Shown here: one piece after another, positions 12,126-23,173 of the stretch
Position numbering within the stretch: the first letter of the stretch is position 1
Layout of the letters: the number at the start of each line of letters is the position of its first letter
Origin: Spirogloea muscicola
Taxonomy: Eukaryota; Streptophyta; Zygnematophyceae; Spirogloeales; Spirogloeaceae
Length of the DNA: 64,000 nucleotides
Reading direction: 5' to 3'
NCBI GenBank assembly: GCA_009602725.1
Contig: WELB01000049.1
Span: 45,303-109,302, forward strand
The notes under the pieces: model-generated
Seen by the model: the letters and a program-made list of their open reading frames with translations, nothing else
Database searches by the model: none
Told to the model about the DNA's origin: nothing
Translations under genes and position numbers: made by a program

Positions 12126-12329
12126 CTGGTCTGGCCTCTCACCTTGGTCAAGCACTTGTTGGCTGGTCTTTCCACAGCTCTCGCTCCCAACAGGCACCAT
12201 CTCTATGTCGCTCCTGTAGCGAGGTACTCCTTAGCAAATCACAAGGATTGGCCCGGCACGCATGGGGGACTTCTTCACGTAGCCCCACTACTGAGGCGTC
12301 TGGTCTTGCCAGTTCCGTAGAAGGAATAG

Positions 12330-12930
12330 CACTATTTAAGGGGGGAAGGTTTCAAAGGGCCAGCCCACAAAAGAATGACAAGGTCCAAAAGAGCTATGAA
12401 GCGGATAGCATGCAGAAGAAGGAAATAGGAAGAAATGACTTAAGGATGGCCGCTTATTGACCCCTACTAAGCAGCCGCAAGTTGGAAACACTAAAAGCCG
12501 GATAGAAGTTCCCGTGCAGATAGCCGGACGAACTTCTCTTGCTGAGCAAGCTGCGCCTCTGTGTTGGGGTAGTGAGTCTGTACCTGTGTCTGCACCTTTC
12601 GGCCATTTCAGACCTTGTCCATTCCTTCTGGGTTGGCTTCTTCCATCCACTCTGGGCTGGCCTCTTACAACCCTCGGCCCCTGTGGAAGAGCTTACACAC
12701 ATTGCCTTACTTGGGAAGAGCAGAGTTTTTGTGGGCTGCCCTTCCACGGCTACGGCCTCATTGTGGACGAGCTCTCTCTTCGTGACCATCCTTCATGGTA
12801 CTTGCTTGGTTGTGTTTTTTATCGCCTTCCGGCCGCCTTCGGAACGTGTTCATTCTGTTCGGGCTCGCTTTTCGCAGCCTCGCCCCCTCTCGCAGCCATT
12901 CCCTTATACTAAAGGAGCTGTGCCTTTCTT
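12330..12930. repeat. Degenerate hairpin-repeat copies
   Basis: A minus copy near 12340-12400 (GCCAGCCCACAAAAGAATGACAAGGTCC-like, read here in pieces), a plus double copy near 12590-12700 (CAGACCTTGTCCATTCC, then GGGTTGGC and GGGCTGGC), and a weak plus copy near 12830-12930. These are older than the copies at 11.5 or 41 kb, judging by mismatches in the stem. Confidence 0.55.
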
Positions 12931-13002
12931 TATTTCTTTTCATCAAAAGACTTCACGCCAGTCCCTCTTCTTTCTCTTCTGCTTCGTCAATCCGATGCTC
13001 AG

Positions 13003-13642
13003 ATGGGGGCAGCCTCCGCGAGGCCAGCAACCTGCGGCGTCGCGCACGCCGCTGTGGCGCCTGCTGTGATCCAGCCTCGGCCCATGCTGGCGCAGCGGGC
13101 GCCCAACGACAGCGAGCCGTCCTGCCCGAGCATTGCGGTGTTCCCCGATTCGGGCCGCCCTTCTCAGCGGCTCCCCTCCTCTGGAATGCGAGGATCTATT
13201 GTACAGCGCTTGGGCTGGCGAACTTGAACCCCGTTCATGGCCAGTGGGCCATGAAAGGGGGCGCACCAGCACGCTTCATTCTGGATCTGAGGCGACAGTG
13301 CCTGCTCTCGGTACCCCTTGCCATGTCTGCCACACTAGGCGCGGGCGGAGCCTGTACTAGGTCTGATTTGTGTCTGCCAACATCAGCGCATCTGCCTCTG
13401 TGCTGCCAGACTGGCCAGGCTGCTAGCTCTGTGAAAAGCGGCTACGGCCCAGCTGAGGACTTGGGTGTCAACGATGAGAAGCAGCGGCTGTCGAACACAG
13501 TTGAGAGGTGCAACTTCAAGAGTCGCCAGATCTGCAAGACCAGCTGCATGGAGGAGCCGGCGTTCCAAAACAGCCGGTCGGAGTCTGAAGGAGCTCCTAC
13601 TGCGGGCATGGCTGCCCTGGCTGTCACGATGCATGCACCTTA
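13003..13642 (+). CDS. Possible short host gene, unrecognised
   Basis: A GC-rich patch with an open frame starting MGAASARPATCGVAHAAVAP is flanked by hairpin repeats on both sides. Further on, another frame reads VNDEKQRLSNTVERCNFKSR and ends at 13640 with AVTMHAP, stop. Base composition differs from the repeats around it and resembles a host first exon. I know of no family with these segments, there is no clear splice pattern joining them, and this may equally be an old repeat. Low confidence. Confidence 0.2.
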
Positions 13643-13689
13643 ACTGACAGCAGGTGGCAATTTTGCCGAGGGTCTTGAGGCGGTTTGCA

Positions 13690-14030
13690 TAATCATTACC
13701 TGTTGCACAGCCCGAAGAAGGTTATTGACAAGCTCCAAAGGGGCCAAGAACTATAGCTCTTCCAATATAAGGTAGCCCGCCCAGATAGAATGAACAAGGG
13801 TCAAAGGGCCAAAAGGCGCCTACATCACACGAAAAGTGCTGAACAAGGTCCGAAGGAGTCGGAAAGCCTATACCACGCAGATCCACGGGCTACTGCCTGC
13901 CGTGCTACTGGAATGGCTGGGCGGCAGCCACCGACCGCAAGGAGGAGGCAAGACGCTTCCAAGAGAGGGCGGTGGCTGGGAGACGCCAGCCCAGAGAAAA
14001 GAATCAACAAAGTCCGAACGGGCCAGGAGG
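13690..14030 (-). repeat. Minus-strand hairpin-repeat chain
   Basis: At least three minus-oriented copies in series: about 13695-13745 (CAGCCCGAAG, then GACAAGCTCC), 13745-13820 (GCCCGCCCAG then GAACAAGGGTC) and 13925-14030 (GCTTCCAAGAGAGGGCGGTG, then GCCAGCCCAG and CAACAAAGTCC). Each copy shows the order of tail block, stem and GACAAGGTC-like block seen in other copies. Confidence 0.6.
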
Positions 14031-14079
14031 CGGACCTCGTCAGGCCCCTGGCGTCGCTTGCAGGGCACGCGGTCGGCCG

Positions 14080-14860
14080 GGCGGCATGGGGCAAGGAGCG
14101 AAAATATGCCGATCACCCGCTTGGTGATAAATTCGCGGCCCTGGCGATAGATGTACACGAGAGAAGGCGAACGGTGCGCATGAAATTGAAAGGGAGGCCA
14201 ATTCAAGCCTTACAAATGACCTGTTAATTGGGCAATGAGCTGGCTAAGGAGGACACTAATATCCCCGAGTGAGCACATGCATATCAACACGGGGCTTTCG
14301 GCAGCCGCTGGCTGGATCTCCCCTCCAGTGGCTAGCCCGTCAGGCCACTGACCGGCGGCCGGGTCTGCCAGGGGCGCTGCCCGGCTTCAACGCCGCTGGT
14401 TCGCTTCGCCCAAGTCTTCCGTATGCGCCTGGCGGTATCGTTTCAACGCTCCCTTGCCTACGCCGACCACACGCGAGCAGGCCGTGCTATGGCCGCCGCC
14501 TCTGGGTCTCGGGGGAGTGCCTCTTTCCCTGCAGCGAGCTACTCCGACCTGATGTTGCTCACTCGCGGGGACTGAGCTTCCCTCTGCATCGTCTTGAGTT
14601 TTGTAGTGTTTTGCGGTGTAGTCCTTTTTTGGCACCTCTTTCTTTGGCTTTGGACATTGTCCATCCTTTTGGACTGGCTTTGCCAGCCCCTCTTCTCTAT
14701 GGGCGAGCACTTTCTTCCTCGCCGAGACCCGTGGGACGAGTGTGTCCACCTCTGGCCTTTGAGAGAAGTGGCTTGGATATTGTCCAGTCTAGTCGGGCTG
14801 GCTTTGCCAGTCCCTCTTTTCTATGGGCGAGCAATTCTCTTCTGGAAGCGTCCTTCTGTC
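14080..14860 (+). mobile_element. LINE 3' fragment with 3' UTR and two hairpin copies
   Basis: The tail reads KYADHPLGDKFAALAIDVHE near 14100, then, after a frame change, RMRLAVSFQRSLAYADHTRA, AAASGSRGSASFPAASYSDL and MLLTRGD with a stop at 14575. The following 3' UTR (CTTCCCTCTGCATCGTC...) leads to a hairpin copy at about 14640-14720, with stem GACTGGC-TTT-GCCAGCCC then CTATGGGCGAGCACTTTC. A second hairpin copy follows at about 14755-14850. It shows directly that the hairpin repeat is part of the LINE 3' UTR. The copy is 5' truncated and frameshifted, hence dead. Confidence 0.75.
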
Positions 14861-15319
14861 CATATCGGGAGCTGCGGGGCAAACCTGCGGCGATCGGCGA
14901 GCCAGACCACTTTTCCTGTAGCAATTCCACCGACGTCCCAGTGGTTGCTGCGAGCGACACGCAGAAGGAGAAGGCAGGCGGGTTTGCACAGAATGAAAGG
15001 AGGCCAAAGCAAGCCAGTACACTGTGTGTAAGAAGAACAAAGGAAATTCTTTTGACAGGGGCAGAGGTATCTAACAGATACGCAGAAGAAATGGAAGGGG
15101 GACTCTAAATACCCGCGAGCAAACACTTGCATATCTGCCAGACGCATCTGGAGCGCGGAAGTACCCCCCCACAAGCCAGTGGCCTGGCTTGGTGAAGCGC
15201 TTAGCACAGAATGTGCAGAAAGCGGCAGCGACGGGGAGGGAAGCAGCCAATAGGCGCCGGCTTCTTCGCTGAGCGGCAGCCCTGCGTGGGAGCTGCGAAT
15301 TTGCGTGTACACTGCAACT

Positions 15320-15690
15320 TCTGGCGCTTTCGGACCTTGTTCATACCTTTGAGCTGGCCTCGCACCGCCATTGCCTTCCATCCGAACAGCTGTTTCTCTT
15401 TTCTGTCTCCTGCGTGGAACAGAGCGATGGAAGAAGCAGGGAGGGGGAGCGCGCGCGGTGCGCGGAAACGAGAGGGAGGCCGACGGACACTGTTTGTGAG
15501 AAGACCGGCAGAAGAAGAATCCGAACAAGCAAGCCTCTTCTAGAGGGGCGAGGGCAGTGACGAGGTCCAGAGGGCCGGTACAGATTGAGCTCTTCCAGAA
15601 GGTGGAGGGGGTTGGACAGCCAGCCCCAGAGAAGAAAAGACGCCCCTGCGAGGATGGGCAAGGTCCCAAGGGGCCGGAGAGGCGGCGGGA
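15320..15690. repeat. Hairpin-repeat copies, plus then minus
   Basis: A plus copy at about 15330-15400 (GGACCTTGTTCATACC, GAGCTGGCCTC...) is followed by two minus copies at about 15545-15600 and 15600-15690 (GACAGCCAGCCCCAGAG in the second). All are diverged. Between them lies a short GC-rich spacer with no recognisable gene. Confidence 0.5.
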
Positions 15691-15699
15691 GCACATGGC

Positions 15700-16130
15700 T
15701 ACTGAGGAGAAGGGGCAGGGAGCGGCCGGCAGCACAGCAATGCAGGGGAGGAGTGAGCGGCAGCAGCTGCACTGCCCGGGCGGCGCCGACGAATCCGCGC
15801 GGGGCGGGCGCGCGAGCACGCCCGTGACGGTTGGTCCAGCCGCACGGGCACCCGGCGCGGCGGTACGGCCGTGCGCCGCGGGGCTGGCGGAGGCACGTAC
15901 CCGCCACTTGGCGACGCTGGTTCGCCCCGCCTCCCGGCCTGACAGGCGGCGGCCCGGGGGCGTTCCTCTGTCTGCGCCCAGTCAGCGCCACATCTCCGCC
16001 ACGGCCCGCCGCCCCCCACCGACGCCTCGTGCGCGGCCCCTCGCCGTCGCTTCCCAGCCGGGCCCCACCGCCTCGCCACCCGTCTCTGTGCATCTGCCTG
16101 GCTCTGCTTTGCGCTTTGCCTCCCTTGGCG
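15700..16130. other. GC-rich, CpG-dense island, no gene recognised
   Basis: Very GC-rich stretch with long open frames on both strands full of Arg, Pro, Ala and Gly, none of which resembles a known protein. It could be a promoter or first exon of a gene interrupted by the LINE tail that begins at about 16135. I assign nothing more. Confidence 0.3.
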
Positions 16131-16134
16131 CATC

Positions 16135-16435
16135 CCCCGGCCCCTCCGAACCTCGCTCATTCTGTCGGGGCTGGCCGTTCCCAGCCCCTCTCCTCTTTGG
16201 GCGAGCACCTCTCTCTGCTCAGGCTAATGCTTTGCACCAGAAAGCTGGGCGAGCTCTAGTTGGTAGCAGAAGGGCTTCGTATCTGCCATCTAGTATCCAG
16301 GCATCGGTTAGCGACCTTTATGTTTTGACCCGTGGTTTCTGAGCGGGTCAATCTACTGTAGGTTATGTAGGTCTTGAGATGTGCGTGCCTCTGTACTTGG
16401 CTAATTTGGCCTTCGTTTGTTTCAAATACACGACA
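16135..16435 (+). mobile_element. Hairpin repeat followed directly by a LINE C-terminal tail
   Basis: A plus hairpin copy (16140-16215; stem GGGGCTGGCC...CCAGCCCC, end GGGCGAGCACCTC) runs straight into a LINE tail that reads AQANALHQKAGRALVGSRRA, then SVSDLYVLTRGF with a stop at about 16341. The 3' UTR (GGGTCAATCTACTGTAGG...) extends to about 16435. The same tail, nearly identical, ends the longer copy at 30.3-30.5 kb. The junction exactly at the end of a hairpin copy suggests insertion at that point. Confidence 0.75.
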
Positions 16436-16439
16436 TCTT

Positions 16440-18830
16440 CTCCTCTCTGCCTGCCGCTCTGCCGGCAACACCAGAAGCCGCCTCTTCCCCCACTCACCTC
16501 TCGAGGCGTGCCGCCCGCCGCCGCCGGGCTCGCTGGGCCGTGGGCCCTGGTCACCTTGTCACCGCGCAGCCCCCCGCCGTGGCCGCCCCCGGCCCCCCCG
16601 CTGCCGCCGAGAGCTCCCCCGCGGCGCCCGCCGGCCAGCCGCACGCCCTGCGGCGCGTCGGCACGCTCGCCGCGCTCTTGGGCCCCACCATGCCCGCCGA
16701 TGACAAGGTGGGGGTTTAGCGAAGCCACGCTGCCGTTGCCCCCTCGGCCCCGCAGACTCATCGCCTCGTGGGCGCCTGGCCTCTGCTGCCCCCCCCATCT
16801 GGCCGCCAGCCAGCTCCGTCCTGGCGGGCACGGCTCGCCAATTCCGGTGGAGCCGGACTGCCGCCTTCCTGCCTCTGTCTCTCTTCTCGACCTCGCTGCT
16901 CTGCCGCCTCACTGTTGCCCCATGGTCGCAGGTGTCGCCGCTCACGCCGACCCAGAACCTGCCCAGTAGGGGCCGTGGTGGCTCTAGCGTGCGACCGCAG
17001 ACGCCCAGAGCGGCTGGAAAGCGCTCAGAGGAGCACGAATGCGACGGTGGCGGCAGTGTCAGCGGCGGCTACGACATCAGCGAAGACTTGTCCGATGGTC
17101 GCAGCAGCTGTGGCTGGCGGGTGGCCAAGCGCCAACGTGGCGGAGGGGCGACAGCCGCGCCCATGGCGGAGGGCCCGCACAAGCGGTAGCACCGCCGCCG
17201 GCAGCCTCGCTGCCAACGACGTCAGCGACCACGGCGGCCGCTGCTGCGGCTGTAGCGGCTGCCTCGCAAGAGACCAACAGTCTGGCGCCCTCGGCGGCGG
17301 CCGCCGCCGCGGTGCGCGTCGTCGCTGAGACTCGCGGCGCCAGCCCTGAGGCCGTGGACGAAGCGCGCACAGCAAGCGCGGCGGCGGTGGCCGCCGCTGC
17401 CTCGGCGGCCATCTCAGCGGCCATCTCTGCAGCGGCGCTGGCCGCTGTGGCAGGCCGCGAGGCCGCCATGGCCGCCCCCAGCCGGCGGTCGCGGTTGACC
17501 AACGAATGGCTGCTGTCGTGGCCGTCATTGCCGCGCCGCTCGAGCGCAAGTCTGCTGCCGCGGCAGCTGGTGTCAGCGGACGGGCGATCTTGCGCTCTTT
17601 GACACCGCCCGCCGCTGTCTCCGCTGCCGTCGGCGAGCTGCCGACGGAAGGGTGGGCCAGCGCGCGGCTAAGATCCTCAGTCTTATGGGCCTCGCCAACA
17701 TGGCACCATTGCTGCCGGAGCTGCTGGCGCCGCTGCTGGCGCCTGTCCTAACGCTGCCGCAGCCACAGGTTGATATGTCGCAGCCGCACCTGCGGCTGCC
17801 GCTGACGATGTCGCCGCAATTGCTGCTGCATCGATCTGCGCCGCTCCCTGCGCTCGTGCCGGCAGGCAGCGGCGTTGGAGGCCATCTGTCACCCACGCTG
17901 CCACCGTCCTCGACGTCGCCGCTCGCATGGGCGATGCCAGGCATGGACGGCAGCCTCCTCGGCCTCACCGCCGTTGAGGAGGTCAGTGACCCCTTCGCCA
18001 GCCTGGGCGCCACTGCCGACAGCAACGGTGGAGACGACGTCACTCAGCTGCTTCCCGACTGGCTCCGTGATGACGACGGATCTGGCTGCGGCTCCCTCAA
18101 TGACCTGCTTGACCAGGTCTGGCGTCCGCTGAGCTCCCTCTTGCCCTTGAAGGTCGCACTTGTCTCCTCCATCCTCCCTGATGCCATTGGATCCGTTCGA
18201 GCAGTTATGTGACGGTGGCTCGATGTCTGCATTATGTACAGTGCCCGGAGCTCGGCGCGACTCAAGGCGGCAGTTGAAAATGTGGCTCCATGAGCAATGC
18301 AGGCACAACGATGTGGCCGTCACCACAGCCTCTGTCACTGTAGCAGCCGCCAACGCCTTCGACTGCCCTGGCTGCAACGCCTCCGCAGCCGCTGTTGCTG
18401 CCACTGCCGACCCCAAGCGCAGGCATCCCGGTCAACTCGGCTGCGTACCAGGAGTTGCGCGCGGGGTGCCGCATCATCGTCGAGGACTGGCTGAGCATCA
18501 AGACGCGCACAGGCGCCCTTGCCATCATGCGCGAGATCCACGCAATCTCGGCGACGCCAGATCTTCCTCCCCGCACCTATCGCCGCCGCCTGCTACCCTC
18601 GCCCCACTGCCCACCATCAATAGCCACCTCTTCTGATGGAGTCGCCCATCCATCGCACCTCTCTGCAGCCGTACCGTATTATAGATTACTGCTCGTGGCA
18701 TCATCGCAAGGCTCCTCGCTGCCTCCTCGTCATTCGAAGGCCCCTGTGGCAAGGACCGTGCAAGCGCCCCGGGCCACCTCCGTTATAACAGCCAGCACCT
18801 GGCGAATGCTAGTCCCAAGTCTTGCCGCCT
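16440..18830 (+). CDS. Unrecognised low-complexity host gene (Ala/Pro/Ser-rich, possibly nuclear regulator)
   Basis: I do not recognise this gene. A probable first exon ends ...GPTMPADDK with a GTGGGG donor near 16708. After a CAG acceptor at about 16931 the next exon reads VSPLTPTQNLPSRGRGG and then GKRSEEHECDGGGSV, with S/TP sites such as kinases of the cell cycle use. Further pieces are alanine-rich, then LLPDWLRDDDGSGCGSLNDL near 18.05 kb, DPFEQLCDGGSMSALCTVPG near 18.2 kb and AYQELRAGCRIIVEDWLSIK near 18.46 kb. Charged, disordered composition and no membrane span suggest a nuclear or cytosolic protein. Start, end and exon joins are uncertain, and the A/Q-rich middle may hold several small exons in different frames. 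Confidence 0.4.
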
Positions 18831-19519
18831 GATGGCACAGACTGCACTCGTAATTCCTGAGGAGCAACAATAATGCCGAACTTGCATGCCACACCGCCGG
18901 GCACCAGTGCCAGTGGCAGCAGCAGCAAGCGGCGGACGTGGGCGAGCCCGTCAAGCGCGGAACTCCCTTTTGGCAGGGAGTTGGGTCCGCCGTAGTGGCC
19001 GACCTCTCCGACTTGCTACTGCCGGTCGGCGCTTGCTAGCTCATTAAGTACTACAATGACACAGATGGGCACTCTGCTGATTCTGACTGACCACGATCAC
19101 AGCTGCGACGAACATTATACAATTGGCTTCACTCTTCCCTCCTAAGTGCCTGTGAGATTACCTGATTGTATGGTAACCTTGTTATCTAGTTGAAATGCAA
19201 ACGCTATAGCAAAGAACGGCTTGACAGATGCTAGGGGAGGATAAGCACCAGGCGGACAATCTGGAAAATTGGTCAGCTTCATCGAGGCAGAAGGTGGCAC
19301 AACCTGAAACTGTGGCGCTAGATGGTGAAATGCTGGCGCTGGAAACGAAATGACAGTGACTGCTGTGGAGACTACCGTAGACTTGCAAATTGTCAACTAG
19401 ACCGGCTACAGTTGATTGTCGTCCGTAGACTGTTGATGCCTGTCGACGGGCCATCGACGAGTCGCAGAGGGGTACAGTTCGTAATCATCACCACTAATTG
19501 TAGTGTAAAGAAAAACTAA
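18831..19519. other. Intergenic stretch, no gene seen
   Basis: About 690 bases of mixed composition with a rise in AT content towards the mitochondrial insertion that follows. Open frames here are short and show no family resemblance. Confidence 0.4.
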
Positions 19520-19925
19520 AATTCTATCTATGTTTGACAATGATTTTGTCGCTTTTCCCAGAAATATATCTGATAACTTCTACCATTCTATTGCTTCTCT
19601 ATGGTGTTTTATTTACTCTTCTTCTCGATATAAGTATCCACCTCTAGTTCGCAGTGTGAGCTGGTTAGGATTATGGAGTATTTCAATAACTCTTCCTTTA
19701 ACAACAGGCTCTGGAGGTACACAAGCCAATTTGTTTTATAACAATTGCATTCATGACAATTTTACCTACTTTTCTCAAAAGTTTTACTTGTCAGTACTGC
19801 CAGCACTAACTTGGAAGATTTAGCAAAAGTTTTTGCTGGATATGAGATTGGAGCCCAATCAAGTGGACCTGGAATCTTATTTATTGCGGTTGGTTTTCTT
19901 TATAAAATTACAGCAGCACCAGGAG
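19520..19925 (+). pseudogene. nad2: NUMT: fragment of mitochondrial nad2
   Basis: A sharply AT-rich block in GC-richer surroundings. In three frames it translates as NADH dehydrogenase subunit 2: MFDNDFVAF at the start, SSRYKYPPLVRSVSWLGLWS, then LFYNNCIHDNFTYF, and finally STNLEDLAKVFAGYEIGAQS followed by GILFIAVGFLYKITAAP. The last block belongs well downstream in nad2, so more than a hundred codons between DNFTYF and NLEDLAK are absent. Frameshifts occur within the first part. Mitochondrial codon use and base composition, the location next to nuclear genes, and the truncation together indicate transfer of mitochondrial DNA to the nucleus rather than a working gene. Confidence 0.9.
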
Positions 19926-20379
19926 CCAGGACCTAGGAAAGGCCGTAAGGAGCTCGTGGAGAGCGGTCCTGGGAGTGATACCCCCATGGACTTTGTTGCG
20001 TTACAACCATCGCAGTCAATCGACTGCCTTCCAAACGTTTCTTGCTTCATTACGCACTTGGGATTGGTAATCCACTCCTTCTTACATGTTCAGTACATTG
20101 CCAGGTTCCAGTACTCAAGAGTACCTTGTAGAACACCAACAATATGAAGCCGAGAAGAAAGTTTGCTCCTACACTACAGAATGGAGCACGTTCATTGAGG
20201 TGAAAGCTTGAGCTTGAGTACATCATAACTCTAATGGGCAGCCCAAGACAACTAATGTTGCCCTAGGCAAATGTTTGACAATAAGAAGAGCCGTTATCTT
20301 GAACTCATGACTAGCTTAATATCAGAGGGCATCCGCGTAGCTACAAACAAGGACTTATTGGTTTCAAGAAGCCGCCGAG
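19926..20379. other. Spacer downstream of the ankyrin gene, no gene seen
   Basis: Between the NUMT and the stop of the ankyrin gene. Short open frames only; part will be 3' UTR of the minus-strand ankyrin gene. Nothing recognised. Confidence 0.4.
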
Positions 20380-21746
20380 CTACAGCGACTTGAGAGCGTC
20401 CTTGTATAAATATGCGACAGCAAGTGCCACGGTGGCCGCCACCACCGGCAGCGTTGCCTTGCACTGGTTGTTGAAGCGTTGCCGCGGGCTGACAGGGAGC
20501 ACGCCATCCTGCGCTTGCAGATCGATAAGTGCTGCTTGCGTTTGGGAGAACCCTTTGAGCCCTCACGACCAACTCAACTTCAGCAGCATCAAGAGTGCTG
20601 CATAAGTGATTGGGCGCGGGGGGCTGGCAGCAATGAAAGCAGAAGCAAACCTTGTCGGTAATGCTGGGGTCGGCACCCAAGCTGACAAGGAGGTCCCATA
20701 GGTTGCTCGTCCACTTGGCAGATGCGAGGTGCAGCGCGGTCACGCCGGCCTGCGGCCCATCAGCGTGCAGCGGGTGACTGACACTTCAGAGACACAGGCT
20801 TGCTGTGGCATTCCTGCAGGTGTTGTTGGATATCCTGAGAGCACTGAGCACTGCAGGCCAGCTGGGCGAGGGCAGCAGGAAGTGCAGAGGACCTTGTCCT
20901 GTTTGTTGGGGTCCAGGGCAGCGCCGCGCCGCCCGCCGGCAGCCGGTGCCTCCGCTAGCACCCGCACCACGTGGTCCCAACCATGGCCGACGGCGCCATG
21001 CAGCGGCCGCTGGCCGTCCTGCTCATAGGGCTTCCCGGCGCTCTATCGATTGGCATATGGTGCTTTCCAACCAAACCTCGACCCCATAATTACAACGTGA
21101 ACCTCCTGACACAAGAGCAGATCTGCCGGCGAGGGTGAAAGACGTCGGCCGGGGCTGCTGACCTCGTTGGCGGCATTGACGTCGGCACCGGCCTCGAGCA
21201 GGAGGCGCGCGGCCTGGCTATGGCCAGTGATCGCCGCATAGTGCAGCGGCGTGTTGCCGTCGTTGTTCCGGCAGCTGGGGTCGTTGAGCTTGTTCTGCAG
21301 TTGCCACCGGCCGCCGCCGCCCCAAGTCTCCGGCATGAGGCGTGCAAGGTCACTGCTGGCGTTTTAGCAGTGAGCTTGTTCAGCAGTGAGCTTGCGCCGC
21401 TGCGCCGGCATCACCAGCAGCTCGAGAAAACCAGCTTGCGACACGGGAGTGGCCCCGGAGTCGGTCTCCCGCCTTCGCCGCCGCACGAAGGGCGGCAGCG
21501 ACGGCGGCGGCGGCGGCGGCGGCAGCGGCAACGGACCTCGAGGAGGTAGCGGAGGCAGTCGAGGTGGCCGCCGCGCGCGGCCCAGTGCAGCGCCAGCGAG
21601 CCGGTGGCGGGCTCCACCTCGGCGGCATTGCCGCCCGCCTCCACAAGCCGCCGCAGCTGCGCCGCGTCGCCCGCGCTCGCCGCCCACAGCAGGTCGTCCT
21701 CGCNGCCGGCCATGGCCTTCGTCTCCGCCGTGCTGTGCCCAGCCAT
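20380..21746 (-). CDS. Ankyrin-repeat protein with C-terminal transmembrane segment
   Basis: Read in about five exons on the minus strand. Exon 1 (21746-21537) starts at an ATG with a stretch like EDDLLWAASAGDAAQLRRLV and SLALHWAARGGHLDCLRYLL. Exon 2 (about 21310-21170) gives NNDGNTPLHYAAITGHSQAA then LLLEAGADVNAANE. Exon 3 (about 21030-20900) reads DGQRPLHGAVGHGWDHVVRV, exon 4 (about 20760-20660) GVTALHLASAKWTSNLWDLL. Exon 5 ends TLPVVAATVALAVAYLYKDA, LKSL and a stop at 20380. That last hydrophobic helix, with a very short positively charged tail, is the layout of a tail-anchored membrane protein. Its site (ER, outer mitochondrial or plastid envelope) cannot be told. Ankyrin repeats bind protein partners; no enzyme domain is present. 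One N lies in exon 1. Confidence 0.8.
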
Positions 21747-21749
21747 TTC

Positions 21750-22140
21750 CTACCACTAGAAAAGCCAATTTTTGTATTCTTCAGTACCTCCAGCAGCAGG
21801 CTCTTCCTGTAGACGGCGATGGCTAGAGGTTACTGACCAGAGGTCACTGAGAGTCCGCTGTCCGCTTGTAGCTATCTCAGTCCTTAGCACTCCGGCTCCT
21901 TCAGACCTTGTCCATTCCTTTGGGCTGGCCTCTCCCAGCCACCAGTTAATCTGGCCGCGCTTGCCTGATGGCAATGGTTGGCCAGCCCAGGAAAAGAAGA
22001 AGCAATGGAGCAACCCACAGCTCTACTCCAAATGCTGCCCTGTACGAAAGAAGCAGAAAAGACGCTCGCAAAAGTCCATGCCCTTCATCTAGCCAACCAC
22101 CTGCATTGGTGCTGATTGGTCACAAGCCCGCAACAACCAA
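21750..22140. repeat. Upstream spacer with one hairpin-repeat copy
   Basis: A plus copy at about 21885-21990 reads TCAGACCTTGTCCATTCC, then stem GGGCTGGC-CTCTCC-CAGCC and the subtype-specific tail CCAGTTAATCTGGCCGCG. The same subtype appears in minus orientation at 27.5, 34.4, 34.5, 45.9 and 57.3 kb. It lies just upstream of the ankyrin gene start. Confidence 0.7.
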
Positions 22141-22150
22141 GCTTTGACGT

Positions 22151-22236
22151 CATCCAAGTCACAGGCCCTTGGCGGTGGCATTATTTTCCCACTCATCCAA
22201 GTCACAGGCTCTTGGCAGTGGCTTTATTTTCCCAGT
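22151..22236 (+). repeat. Tandem duplication, two 43-bp units
   Basis: Units 22151-22193 and 22194-22236 both begin CATCCAAGTCACAGG and end TATTTTCCCA plus two bases, with a few mismatches. A simple local duplication. Confidence 0.85.
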
Positions 22237-23173
22237 CCAACATCATACAATTGCATCTGTCAGCTTGGCTGGCGGTCATTCTCTCATCTTCATCACCTCT
22301 GCCCCAAAGTCCTCAATGGATCTGGTACATTTCTTTGTGCAGGCATTCCTTACATTGAAAGAGCGCGCTTATGAATGCACTCGACGAAACAGCACTGCAG
22401 TGCCAAGACCCTTGAGTTGCAAATTGCTTCACATCCCAGTCCCCTACACGCGCTGCGAATCTCCCCACATCACTCCAGTACCTCACTTCAAGACCTGCAA
22501 ATAGCAGCTGCACACAGAAATTCACCAAGTTGTCACGCGTGCTTGTGATGGGAGGACCAGATATAGATGAATGCACTCCTCTGCGAGGCCACCGCTGTAG
22601 TTGCTCCTATGCCTATTCAACTGGATCATTCTGTATCGAGCTTGCAATCTTGTGAACAATGGTGACGTGCCTTACTGACGAGGATGCACCCTAGAGCCCC
22701 TCCACCGCCACGCTTTGCTGGCAAGGTATTGCCGAGTGTGAGGACTAATTTTTGAGCAGGCTATGCTCAAGATATGAAAGAATGGGCCTAGCTAGTGTTC
22801 CGTATTCTGTACTGCAAAGTACTTGACAAATCAGGGTAGCCAAGTATGTTGGGAGGAAAGACAAGGAGAGCCGGTACTGAGTCAGCCAGAAACTTCCTTG
22901 CAAAAAGCCAGCAGACTGCTGGCCTGCCATTGTGGTAGCAAGATTTGTCCATCCCATTCGTGTCCCATCCACTGGCATCACTAGTCGCCTCCTGTTAGAA
23001 GGCATGACGCCAGCCTATTGATAGATCTGAGATGATTAGCTTCGTAGCACGTACATTGAAGTACCAGCAGGCACCATGAAGCACCAGACATGCGCCAACG
23101 TGTCAAGCATAGACGGGTCACAAGCAGGCCAGATAAGTACAATGACCTGCCTGCATGATGACCATTGATACCT
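22237..23173. other. Downstream flank of the GT14 gene
   Basis: No exon recognised with confidence. Some minus-strand open frames here might hold a further 3' exon or the 3' UTR of the glycosyltransferase gene. No repeat of the hairpin family is seen. Confidence 0.35.

Noticed and set aside
14821-15819. 332-residue minus-strand open frame
   Set aside because: It runs across several hairpin repeats in reverse and shows no protein family; composition explains it.
19520-19925. Working mitochondrial-type nad2 gene
   Set aside because: It is truncated, frameshifted, lacks the middle of the gene and lies among nuclear genes and repeats.
21386-21826. 146-residue plus-strand frame over the ankyrin gene start
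   Set aside because: It is the antisense of the ankyrin first exon, which has clear repeats and a good ATG.
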